Shown here: positions 15,727-23,161 of the stretch, in pieces | Position numbering within the stretch: position 1 is the first letter of the stretch | Layout: each line of letters starts with the position of its first letter | NCBI GenBank assembly: GCA_964578835.1 | Contig: CAZOEL010000089.1 | Location: 1 to 25,171 of the forward strand | Reading direction: 5' to 3' | Length of the DNA stretch: 25,171 nucleotides | Source of the DNA: CAZOEL01 sp964578835 | Lineage (GTDB): Bacteria > Desulfobacterota > Syntrophobacteria > Syntrophobacterales > Syntrophobacteraceae | Program-made: the position numbers and the translations under genes | The notes under the pieces: model-generated | What the model was told of the DNA's origin: nothing | What the model saw: the letters and a program-made list of their open reading frames with translations, nothing else | Databases searched by the model: none

Positions 15727-15969
15727 GTGGGGAATAATCCGGAATATTGCAGTGTCCGGCGCATCATCATACGTCCTTCGGAAATTCATTATCTGCGTTT
15801 CATCCTGGAAGCTTATGAAGGCATAGCCGTCGTTTCGACTCTCGACTCCAAGCTTGGACTGATGAAGTTGAGCATTGCCCCGGGATGCGAGGACGATGTG
15901 GAGAGAATACTCGCCGCTGAAGGCCCAAGCATGCAACTCCGCCACATTGAAGGAGAACAAGCAGGTTGA
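15727..15969 (+). CDS. DUF4911-type small protein
   Basis: An 80-residue cytoplasmic protein of unknown function that I recognise as DUF4911-like, a family frequent in Desulfobacterota. It reads VRRIIIRPSEIHYLRFILEAYEGIAVVSTLDSKLG, then LMKLSIAPGCEDDVERILAAE, an alpha/beta pattern without catalytic motifs. The GTG at 15727 is chosen because AAAGGAG lies six bases before it; a TTG at 15706 would lie upstream of that site. It is divergent from the secreted hypothetical gene and precedes the tandem nucleotide-binding-domain gene by 243 bases, with a possible terminator between. Confidence 0.75.
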   Translation: MGNNPEYCSVRRIIIRPSEIHYLRFILEAYEGIAVVSTLDSKLGLMKLSIAPGCEDDVERILAAEGPSMQLRHIEGEQAG

Positions 15970-16036
15970 TCCGGGCCGCTCAAGGCTTTCCGTCATAGAG
16001 CTTTCCCTTTCGCGTGGACCGGCAATTCCAGCAAAT

Positions 16037-16054
16037 CACTTGCAAAGTGTTTTT
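16037..16054 (+). terminator. Weak candidate terminator after the DUF4911 gene
   Basis: CACTT and AAGTG pair around GCA and are followed by TTTTT. The stem has only five pairs, so this is a weak call, supported by its place 67 bases after the stop codon. The rest of 15970-16212 shows no gene and no convincing promoter. Confidence 0.35.
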
Positions 16055-16212
16055 GAATTGGCTAAGAATTGGGTCGTAAGAAATGCTTTTTTCTGCTGAA
16101 TCGACTACTGGCTCAAATCTGCAAGACTCAGAGCATATCCGAACCCAAGGCAAAGCAGCCATGCTAGATTTGGCCGGCTTATTAATTCAATAGAACCATC
16201 AGGAATCGGAAG

Positions 16213-16971
16213 ATGGAAGAAGTCTTTGATAAAACCGAAGAGAGCAACGACAACGCTCCCATCCGCCCTTTGGATATCCATTCCTTGAAGTATGGCGACG
16301 AAGTAATACGGGAGGGAGAGCTCAACGATCGTTTTTTTGTGATCCTCAGCGGCCAGATCCGCATAAGCGAAGGCGGGAAGAAAATTCGCATTCTTGAAAC
16401 GCATGATGTCTTCGGCTTAGAAAGCTCAATATTCAGGAAGCCGTCCCAGTGCACGGCAAGAGCGCTGACCAAATCTCGAATCGCCTCCTACGGGCCTGAA
16501 GCGCTCGATTATTTCATTCGCGAAAACCCGAGAATGACCCACACCATCATGCTGTCATTGCTTCAGCAACTGGAGCAAACATCCCAAAACATGGTCGAGT
16601 GCTCCGATACTTTTGCTTTGGAGGATGTGCAGGTCCATTTCTTCAACGACGGAGAGGTCGTGATCGAAGAAGGAACTGCCGGAACGAGCTTTTACAGACT
16701 TGTTTCGAGCCAGGGAGGGCTCCGAGTGAGCAGCGGCGGCCAACAGGTCTCCGTGCTTTCCAAGCCTGGAGAATTTTTCGGCGAAATGGACGGCCTTTTA
16801 CGTCTCCCCCGTCGAGAGACCGTAGTCAGCATCGGCGAGAGCGTGGTGGAGGAGTACAACCTTGACGACCTGGATTTGATCGTTAAAGATTACCCCGATA
16901 TTGCGGTCCAAATCATGCGCTCTCTTGTCCATCGTCTTGACAAAAACAGCCAGAAGCCTCCCGGGCGTTAG
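16213..16971 (+). CDS. Tandem cyclic-nucleotide-binding-domain protein without output domain
   Basis: A 252-residue soluble protein made of two CNB (CAP effector-type) beta-barrels. The first spans about 20-105 (YGDEVIREGELNDRFFVILSG, then a degenerate phosphate cassette FGLESS...QCTARA). The second spans about 130-225 (FNDGEVVIEEGTAGTSFYRLV, then FGEMDGLLRLPRRETV). The second cassette keeps the Gly-Glu and Arg expected to hold the ribose-phosphate; the first lacks them. Each barrel ends in a helix with an MRSLVHRL or MLSLLQQL pattern. There is no helix-turn-helix, so it is not a CRP-type transcription factor. It probably senses or scaffolds, ligand unknown. The stop is ten bases before miaB, suggesting co-transcription. 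Confidence 0.85.
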   Translation: MEEVFDKTEESNDNAPIRPLDIHSLKYGDEVIREGELNDRFFVILSGQIRISEGGKKIRILETHDVFGLESSIFRKPSQCTARALTKSRIASYGPEALDYFIRENPRMTHTIMLSLLQQLEQTSQNMVECSDTFALEDVQVHFFNDGEVVIEEGTAGTSFYRLVSSQGGLRVSSGGQQVSVLSKPGEFFGEMDGLLRLPRRETVVSIGESVVEEYNLDDLDLIVKDYPDIAVQIMRSLVHRLDKNSQKPPGR

Positions 16972-16981
16972 CATAGGACAT

Positions 16982-18397
16982 ATGGAACAACAAATTGTAA
17001 TGGCGGCCTGCGAGCCAAAGCGTCTGTACGTCCAGACTATCGGTTGCCAGATGAACGAATACGATTCGTTGCGGGTTCAAAGGATCCTCGCTGCCCACGG
17101 TTATGTTACGACCTCGGATATCACGGCTGCCGACGTCATTTTCCTCAACACCTGCTCGGTCAGGGAAAAAGCGGAACAAAAAGTTCATTCCTTCATCGGG
17201 CGGTTGAGGCGCTTGAAGGCGCGCAACCCGAAGCTTCGGATCATTGTGGGCGGCTGCGTTGCGCAACAACTGGGGCATCAGCTTTTGGAGCGATTCGACA
17301 TCCTGGACCTGGTGCTTGGAACGAGAGCCGTCGATTCTGTAGGCCAGCTTCTCGAAAGGATCGAGGAGACGGACAAGAAAGTTGCCTATTTGCCGGAAAG
17401 CGAGGATGCGACCGTAACGGCGGACCTTTTTTCCTCAGACGCAATTCCGAGCGGTGTGACGGCGCCGCTTACGATCATGCGGGGATGCGATAATTTTTGC
17501 ACCTATTGCATCGTGCCTTACGTCAGAGGACGCGAGCGGAGTCGCCCGGTCGATGAGATTATTCGCGAGATGCGCCTCCTCGCTTCAGGCGGCGCTCGAG
17601 AGGTTCTGTTGCTTGGGCAGAATGTGAATTCGTATGGCCGCGGCTTGAGCGAAAAGACATCTTTCGTGGACCTTCTCAAGCGGATAGAGGCCGAAGCAGA
17701 TATTCTCAGACTTCGTTTTACGACCTCTCATCCAAAGGATCTCACCAACGACTTGATTCAATGCTTTGCCGACATGCCGATTCTCTGCAAACATCTCCAC
17801 CTGCCTTTCCAGGCGGGATCGGACCGTGTGCTCAGGCGGATGAACAGGGGCTACACCGCTGCCGAGTATATGAAGAAAATAGATCGATTGCGGGAAGCGT
17901 GCCCCGAGATGGCTCTATCCTCCGATGTCATGGTCGGATTTCCGGGAGAAACCGAAGCCGATTTCCGGGACACCATGCGCATGCTTGAAGCCGTCCAATT
18001 CGATACGCTCTTTTCGTTTCGATACTCGGACCGCCCCTATGCGAAATCGGCAAATTTCCCGGACAAAGTGGACGAGCGGACAAAGGCCGCACGTTTGGCC
18101 GAGCTCCAGGCTCTACAGGCTGAAATAACGATGCGCAAAAACATGGCTGAAGAAGGAGCTGTTCGAGAAGTTCTCGTTGAGGGCGTGAGCAAAGCGTCCA
18201 ATGGGCAGCTCACCGGGCGGACGACCCAGAATAGAATCGTCAACTTCGAAGGCTGTGAGAAGCTCGTCGGAAGGCTCGTTCAAACGGAAATCATGTCGAC
18301 GTGTTCCCATTCTCTCAAAGGTAAGCTGATAGAGTCCGGTTTTTCGGAGATGCGAGCGGATTCCGGCCACAAGGAGGCAGCATGTTTGTTGAAATGA
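16982..18397 (+). CDS. miaB: tRNA-2-methylthio-N6-dimethylallyladenosine synthase MiaB
   Basis: Radical SAM methylthiotransferase that adds a methylthio group to i6A37 of tRNAs reading UNN codons. 471 residues (E. coli 474). The N-terminal UPF0004 domain carries the auxiliary cluster cysteines C22, C58 and C92 (TIGCQMNEYDS, NTCSVREKAEQK, GGCVAQQ). The radical SAM CxxxCxxC is C169, C173, C176 in MRGCDNFCTYC. The C-terminal TRAM domain (about 400-460, EVLVEGVSK to CSHSLKGKLI) completes it. The NTCSVREKAEQK stretch favours MiaB over RimO or MtaB. AGGA lies very close to the ATG; the earlier in-frame start at 16901 overlaps the preceding gene and is rejected. It overlaps the next gene by 16 bases. 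Confidence 0.97.
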   Translation: MEQQIVMAACEPKRLYVQTIGCQMNEYDSLRVQRILAAHGYVTTSDITAADVIFLNTCSVREKAEQKVHSFIGRLRRLKARNPKLRIIVGGCVAQQLGHQLLERFDILDLVLGTRAVDSVGQLLERIEETDKKVAYLPESEDATVTADLFSSDAIPSGVTAPLTIMRGCDNFCTYCIVPYVRGRERSRPVDEIIREMRLLASGGAREVLLLGQNVNSYGRGLSEKTSFVDLLKRIEAEADILRLRFTTSHPKDLTNDLIQCFADMPILCKHLHLPFQAGSDRVLRRMNRGYTAAEYMKKIDRLREACPEMALSSDVMVGFPGETEADFRDTMRMLEAVQFDTLFSFRYSDRPYAKSANFPDKVDERTKAARLAELQALQAEITMRKNMAEEGAVREVLVEGVSKASNGQLTGRTTQNRIVNFEGCEKLVGRLVQTEIMSTCSHSLKGKLIESGFSEMRADSGHKEAACLLK

Positions 18398-18882
18398 AAG
18401 TATCCGGCTTGGTCATGGATCCTCAGACCAATACTCCCATCCTTATCCTGAAAGATCTCGAAGAGAAGGCTTCGCTACCGATCTGGATCGGCCTGCTCGA
18501 AGCGACGTCTATCGCCACCGAGCTCGAAAACATCCAGTTTCCGCGCCCCATGACACACGATCTCATCAGGAACTGCTTCGACCACCTAAAGGTCAAAGTC
18601 GAGCGCATCGAGGTTTGCGACCTTCGCAACAACACCTACTACGCTCTTATCTACCTGAAAAACGACGATGGCAGGAGCTCTTCTATCGACGCCCGTCCAA
18701 GCGACGCGATTGCAATCGCGTTGCGCACCAAGGCCCCGATCTTTGTCAATGAAGAGGTGCTGACCAAATCTCAGAAAGCCGATGAATCGAGTCGCCCTTT
18801 TTTCGACAGGGAGAACAAGGAGAAGTGGGCGGAGATCCTGGACAAGCTCGATCCGGAAGATTTCAGCAAGTACAAAATGTAG
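18382..18882 (+). CDS. Bifunctional nuclease family (DUF151) protein
   Basis: A 166-residue protein of the BFN/DUF151 family, whose plant and some bacterial members have been reported with DNase/RNase activity; the bacterial role is poorly known. Residues 1-135 form the domain: MKVSGLVMDPQTNTPILILK, LPIWIGLLEATSIATELE, RPMTHDLIRNCF and SSSIDARPSDAIAIALR. The last 30 residues are charged (DRENKEKWAEILDKLDPEDF). AAGGAGG lies four bases before the ATG. It overlaps the end of miaB by 16 bases, a pairing I associate with delta-proteobacteria, and is followed by ade after 15 bases, so the three are likely one transcript. Confidence 0.92.
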   Translation: MFVEMKVSGLVMDPQTNTPILILKDLEEKASLPIWIGLLEATSIATELENIQFPRPMTHDLIRNCFDHLKVKVERIEVCDLRNNTYYALIYLKNDDGRSSSIDARPSDAIAIALRTKAPIFVNEEVLTKSQKADESSRPFFDRENKEKWAEILDKLDPEDFSKYKM

Positions 18883-18897
18883 GAAAGAGGACATGCG

Positions 18898-20634
18898 ATG
18901 AAGCGGGACAGTCTGGGCCTGGCGCAATTTCTCGAAAGCGCGCAGGGGAAGAGCCATGTGGATCTCTGCCTGCGCGGCTGTCGATTGGTGAATGTTCTGA
19001 CGGGTCGAATCGAAAGAGTCGATATCGCCGTTCATGAAGGAGTGATCGTCGGGTGGGGCTCTTATGAGGCCAAGGAGTACGTAGACGCTGAAGGGATGTA
19101 CGTCGCTCCCGGATTCATCGACGGCCATATTCATATCGAGAGCACTCTGCTCAGCCCTGTCCAATTCTGCGCCGCCGCGCTTCCCTGGGGAACCACCGCC
19201 GTCGTAGCCGATCCACACGAAATTGCCAACGTTTCCGGTCTGGAGGGCATCCGCTACTTTTTGGAAGCGACGGACTCCATTCCACTGGATGTATATCTCA
19301 ATCTGCCCAGCTGCGTTCCCGCATCCCCGCTCGAAACTTCCGGCGCGCGCCTGAACGCCGCCGACTTGCAGTCACTTCTTCCTCACGCCAGGATTCCCGG
19401 ACTTGCGGAAATGATGAACTTCCCGGGCGTTCTCATGGGCTCTCCGGATGTCATGGAAAAGCTGCTCCTTTTTCAGGGGAGCGTCATAGACGGACATGCT
19501 CCCGGGCTCTCTGGCGGCGCTCTGAATGCTTACATAGCGGCCGGGATCCGCTCCGACCATGAATGCACAACGCTTGAGGAGGCGCGTGAAAAAGTCTCCA
19601 AAGGGATGACCATCATGCTTCGCCAGGGAAGCCAGTCGAAAGATCTTGCAGAGCTTCTCCCAGTGATTGACGACTATACGTGGCCGCATTGCATGTTGGT
19701 TAGAGATGACCTGCATCCAGACGATCTTCTTCGAGAAGGCCACATGAACGCCGTCGTCAACCGCGCAATGGATCTCGGCCTGGAGCCGGTTCGGGCTCTG
19801 ACTCTGGCGACATGGACCCCGGCAAGATACTTCGGGCTTGCTCGCAAAGGCGCAATTGCGCCCGGCTACGAAGCGGACTTCAGCCTAAGCCCCACTCTCA
19901 GGCCATGGACTCCAGCACGCGTTTTCAAGAAGGGACGAGAAACGGCAAGAGAGGGAAAGCTGCTCGTTCCGCCCGATTCCTGGCCTCAGCCGCCATCTCC
20001 CAAGAGCCCTATGGCTATTACCCGCCTCACTGCAGACGATCTGCTCGTTCCGGCGCAAGAAGGACTGCTTCATGTAATCGGAATTGTAGAGGGATCCCTT
20101 TTTACGCGAAAGCTGCTTTTGCCGCCAAAGATCGAGCGCGGATACGCCGTACAGGATGTAGAGCGAGATATTCTCAAAATCGCCGTCTATAACCGCTATG
20201 TTCCGGACCGGCCTCCCGCGGTCGGCTTCGTCCAGGGACTTGAGCTCAAAGGAGGGGCAATAGCAAGCACCATAGCGCATGACTCTCATAATCTGATAGC
20301 CGCCGGGGCAACCGATGCGGCCATCCTGGAAGCCGTGGACGCACTTCGCAGAAGAGGCGGAGGAATGGCTACGGTTTCCGACAACGGCGAAGTGGAAGCG
20401 CTCCCTTTGCCCATAGCCGGCCTCATGTCCGATCAGCCCATAAGGCATGTTGTCGAGCAACTCGGAGTTTTGAAGAAAAAAGCAAAGGAGCTGGGATCAT
20501 CGCTTCACAACCCTTTCATGGCGCTATCTTTCCTCGCTCTTCCGGTGATCCCCGAGCTTAAATTGACGGATGCGGGCCTTGTGGATGTCTCCACTTTTTC
20601 CCTTGTCCCGCTTTTCAAATCCAACAAGAAATAG
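18898..20634 (+). CDS. ade: Adenine deaminase
   Basis: Metal-dependent amidohydrolase converting adenine to hypoxanthine and ammonia for purine salvage. It has 578 residues, close to Bacillus AdeC. Metal-binding and catalytic motifs are visible: GFIDGHIHIEST with His77 and His79, ADPHEIANV (105-112), VIDGHAPGLSG, RSDHECTT, IMLRQGS and VRDDLHPDDLLREGH. The C-terminal domain typical of the family follows (GFVQGLELKGGAIASTIAHD, then GGGMATVSDNGEV). It starts 15 bases after the bifunctional nuclease gene with a GGAAAGAGG-type site. The link between tRNA modification, nuclease and adenine salvage is only co-location. Confidence 0.96.
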   Translation: MKRDSLGLAQFLESAQGKSHVDLCLRGCRLVNVLTGRIERVDIAVHEGVIVGWGSYEAKEYVDAEGMYVAPGFIDGHIHIESTLLSPVQFCAAALPWGTTAVVADPHEIANVSGLEGIRYFLEATDSIPLDVYLNLPSCVPASPLETSGARLNAADLQSLLPHARIPGLAEMMNFPGVLMGSPDVMEKLLLFQGSVIDGHAPGLSGGALNAYIAAGIRSDHECTTLEEAREKVSKGMTIMLRQGSQSKDLAELLPVIDDYTWPHCMLVRDDLHPDDLLREGHMNAVVNRAMDLGLEPVRALTLATWTPARYFGLARKGAIAPGYEADFSLSPTLRPWTPARVFKKGRETAREGKLLVPPDSWPQPPSPKSPMAITRLTADDLLVPAQEGLLHVIGIVEGSLFTRKLLLPPKIERGYAVQDVERDILKIAVYNRYVPDRPPAVGFVQGLELKGGAIASTIAHDSHNLIAAGATDAAILEAVDALRRRGGGMATVSDNGEVEALPLPIAGLMSDQPIRHVVEQLGVLKKKAKELGSSLHNPFMALSFLALPVIPELKLTDAGLVDVSTFSLVPLFKSNKK

Positions 20635-20727
20635 TATATGAACCCCTTGTATTCTCATTCAGAAGAAGGCGCTTGTGCTTCGCTTCAGTCAACCCCATAC
20701 CCGGCACGGCAAATTTAGGAGGAAATT

Positions 20728-21189
20728 ATGTCTACTGTTACATGCAGCTCTATGGACGACGTAGTGAACTTCGCCATCGAAAAAGAAGAAAAGGCGATGG
20801 AATTCTACCAGAAGTGCGCAGACCGGGCAAAAAATCCTGGGATAAAGCAATTTTTCAAGGAGATGGTCGAGGAAGAAGAGCGCCATCGGAATATGCTGAA
20901 GGATCTGAACCCTCTCAATCTTGGCGCAGTCAAGTTAGAGACAATCGAAGATCTTCAGATAAGCGATTACTTGGTTGAGGTAAAATTCAAAGAGGACATT
21001 ACCTATCAGGAAGCTCTCACCCTGGCCATGAAGCGGGAGGAAAAGGCTCATGCTTTCTATGCGGCCTGGCAGAATAAATGTATGCATGAGAAGACGGCTA
21101 AAGTGTTCGAGATTTTAGCTCAAGAAGAGATGAAGCACAAACGCCGTATTGAGACCATATACGACGACGAAATCCTCACCTGGGATTAA
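20728..21189 (+). CDS. Ferritin-like diiron (rubrerythrin-type) protein
   Basis: A 153-residue four-helix diiron protein of the rubrerythrin superfamily without the rubredoxin domain. Each half has the expected Glu and ExxH ligands: helix 1 EKEEKAMEFYQKCADRA, helix 2 EEEERHRNML, helix 3 MKREEKAHAFYAAW, helix 4 QEEMKHKRRIE. Such proteins help anaerobes remove peroxide or store iron. TAGGAGGAAATT gives a strong ribosome binding site. It lies 93 bases after ade, with no clear promoter in the gap, and converges on the Smr gene. Confidence 0.9.
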   Translation: MSTVTCSSMDDVVNFAIEKEEKAMEFYQKCADRAKNPGIKQFFKEMVEEEERHRNMLKDLNPLNLGAVKLETIEDLQISDYLVEVKFKEDITYQEALTLAMKREEKAHAFYAAWQNKCMHEKTAKVFEILAQEEMKHKRRIETIYDDEILTWD

Positions 21190-21215
21190 CAAATACCTGG
21201 CGTCCCTTCTCGCCC

Positions 21216-21275
21216 CCAAGACACTCAGGGCTATTTCTACTTACTACAGCCGGCATTACTCCCTAAGTGTCTTGG
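21216..21275. repeat. Long inverted repeat between convergent ferritin-like and Smr genes
   Basis: CCAAGACACTCAGGG (21216-21230) and CCCTAAGTGTCTTGG (21261-21275) pair over 15 positions with a single mismatch. The 30-base loop includes a smaller hairpin GGCT/AGCC that overlaps the stem. It is between two convergent genes, so it may act as a bidirectional transcription barrier or mRNA end protector, but neither side has a T-run typical of an intrinsic terminator. Confidence 0.65.
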
Positions 21276-21353
21276 AGGCAAACAGAGCATACCTCAGAAT
21301 TTCAAGGCTTCCCTCAAATTTGCGCCAAAGAAGCCAATCATGCACGCTCCACC

Positions 21354-22124
21354 TTATCTTGCTGGGCTCAAGAACGTCGATTTCCCTGGATTCCTGCGCA
21401 GAAGAACATAGAACGCTCCGGCGCCGCCATCATAGGAACGGGCCGAAGCGAAGGCCAGTACAAGGCGTTTGAGAGGCGCTCTGGTGAGCCATTTCACCAG
21501 ACCTTTCTTCAAAACCGGCTGTTTGTCGACGGAGTTGAGCCCACGGCCTGGAACGATCAAAATGCACCGATAATTGTTTGCAAAGCTCTGTTGAACGAAT
21601 CGAACAACCGCATCGCATGCATCCTTCCGATTCAGACCATGCAGATCCTTATGGGCCTGGTAGCTGAAGTCCCCCCTGCGCAGTTTTTTCAAGACCTGCG
21701 GAGAAATTCCCGAGACAGCCCCATCTACATACTCGTCGGAATAAGTCAGCTCAAATTCTCCTTCCCCCTCCACCAGGTCGAGAAGATAGGAATAGACTTC
21801 CATTTCCTCTCGAGCAAGAAACCGCGCCGGCTCCATAGCGGGCGACGGAGGAGGCACACGCTCGGAGCGCGGATCGGGAAGCGGGACAACATCGGCCATG
21901 GCCATGCGGAACAGCCGTTCGGCATCTTCTGGCGATTCCGCAATCGGACGCTTTTCGGAAACAACGGGCTTGTTCTGTAATGGAGCGGTAGATTTTTGTC
22001 GAGAGCGATGCGCCGGGTGTTGATCTAAACCCTTAAAAGGGGTATAGAATCCCTGTGTGGAAGCCCCCCGTTTTGGAGAGCGTTGCTCGGGATGATCGAC
22101 TTTTGCTTTTCGTTTGGGCATCAT
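21354..22124 (-). CDS. Smr-domain protein
   Basis: A 256-residue protein. The N-terminal third is basic, Pro-rich and probably disordered. A segment AERLFRMAMADVVPLPD (68-84) is typical of small proteobacterial Smr proteins. A linker and a helical part (100-150) precede the Smr domain (about 155-243): KDLHGLNRKDAC, LIVPGRGLNS, VLKKGLVKWL and FASARSYDGGAGAFYVLL. Smr domains are nicking nucleases of the MutS2 C-terminal type or, in stand-alone proteins, mRNA endonucleases involved in stalled-ribosome rescue. The glycine-rich loop here is PGRGLNS rather than the more common HGKG, a small variation. The start (ATG 22124 or 22121) has only a modest binding site. It is divergent from rnd. Confidence 0.88.
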   Translation of the reverse strand: MMPKRKAKVDHPEQRSPKRGASTQGFYTPFKGLDQHPAHRSRQKSTAPLQNKPVVSEKRPIAESPEDAERLFRMAMADVVPLPDPRSERVPPPSPAMEPARFLAREEMEVYSYLLDLVEGEGEFELTYSDEYVDGAVSGISPQVLKKLRRGDFSYQAHKDLHGLNRKDACDAVVRFVQQSFANNYRCILIVPGRGLNSVDKQPVLKKGLVKWLTRAPLKRLVLAFASARSYDGGAGAFYVLLRRNPGKSTFLSPAR

Positions 22125-22139
22125 TCCATCTCGCTTTCC

Positions 22140-22153
22140 TGTTATTCATAACA
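22140..22153. promoter_or_regulatory. Palindrome in the smr-rnd divergent intergenic region
   Basis: TGTTAT and ATAACA (22140-22145 and 22148-22153) flank TC inside the 56-base gap between divergent genes. It could be an operator for either promoter. I could not define the -35 and -10 elements, so the assignment is tentative. Confidence 0.3.
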
Positions 22154-22180
22154 TAGGGAAATACAACGGGAAACCTTTTA

Positions 22181-23071
22181 ATGAAACCAGTAACCGTAAT
22201 AGAGAAGTCCTCTGAATTCAACGAATTGATCGAACGACTGCTCCTTGAGCGACATATTGCCCTCGATACGGAATCGAATAGCTTTTACGCTTACTTTGAA
22301 CGGGTATGCCTGATCCAGATATCCACCTCCGAAGCTGATTTCATCGTTGACCCCCTTGCTCTCGCGAACATCAGCCGCCTGGGAGAAGTGCTCCTCAACC
22401 CCAATATCGAAAAGATATTTCATGCCGCATCCAATGATGTCCTGGGATTGAAAAGGGATTTTCACTTTCAGGTCCGCAACCTTTTCGACACGGCTATCGC
22501 CTCCAAGCTGCTCGGATATAAGCAACTCGGGCTGGCGAAGATCATGGAGGAGCATTTCGGAGTAATTTTGAACAAGAAATGGCAGAGATACGATTGGGGA
22601 AAGCGCCCTCTAAAAAAGGAGCATCTGGAGTATGCTCGATTCGATACCCATTTCCTTATAGATCTGCGCCACAGGCTGGCTGACGATCTTCAGGCTCAGG
22701 AGCTCTGGGCGAATGCGCTTCAGGCTTTCGAGAAAGCATGTGAGCAGGAATTCCAGGAGAGGACTTTTCATCCCGAGAGCTTTATCCAAATCAATGGCGC
22801 CCAGTCCCTCGACCCGACCGGGAAACGCATTTTGAAAGCCCTTTATCTCTACAGAGAGCATGAAGCCCGAAGGCGAAACCGCGCCCCATTCAGGATTCTT
22901 TCAAACGACACCCTCCTCAGGCTGGCCCACAATCCTCCGAAAGATATGAAAGAATTCTATAAAGTCAAAGGCTTGCCACGCCCTTATCACAACAGCCGCG
23001 CAGCTCACAACCTGATGAAATTGATCCGCAATTCGGAGGATCTCGGAGACGAGCGAAACGCCAAGGGTTGA
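22181..23071 (+). CDS. rnd: Ribonuclease D
   Basis: A 3'-5' exoribonuclease of the DEDDy class, acting on tRNA and structured RNA 3' ends. Exo I is ALDTESNSF (D29, E31), Exo II is HAASNDVLGL (D86) and Exo III is YARFDTHFL (Y151, D155), so all four acidic residues and the Tyr are present. A single HRDC domain (about 213-290, DPTGKRILKALYLYREHEA) follows. At 296 residues it is shorter than E. coli RNase D (375), which has two HRDC-type domains; this appears to be the short single-HRDC form, not a truncation. The upstream site is weak (GGGAAACC). It lies 90 bases ahead of the YcaO gene. Confidence 0.94.
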   Translation: MKPVTVIEKSSEFNELIERLLLERHIALDTESNSFYAYFERVCLIQISTSEADFIVDPLALANISRLGEVLLNPNIEKIFHAASNDVLGLKRDFHFQVRNLFDTAIASKLLGYKQLGLAKIMEEHFGVILNKKWQRYDWGKRPLKKEHLEYARFDTHFLIDLRHRLADDLQAQELWANALQAFEKACEQEFQERTFHPESFIQINGAQSLDPTGKRILKALYLYREHEARRRNRAPFRILSNDTLLRLAHNPPKDMKEFYKVKGLPRPYHNSRAAHNLMKLIRNSEDLGDERNAKG

Positions 23072-23161
23072 TCTTTGCTTGCCCCCATCCGTGACGTCTG
23101 CATGGAATTCGCGAACAAAACGACCGCTGCTTTTTTATCATCGAGGCAATCAGGAGCAATA

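Noticed and set aside
23075..23161. N-terminal extension of the YcaO gene starting at 23075
   Set aside because: It has no ribosome binding site, while the ATG at 23162 has a good AGGAG.
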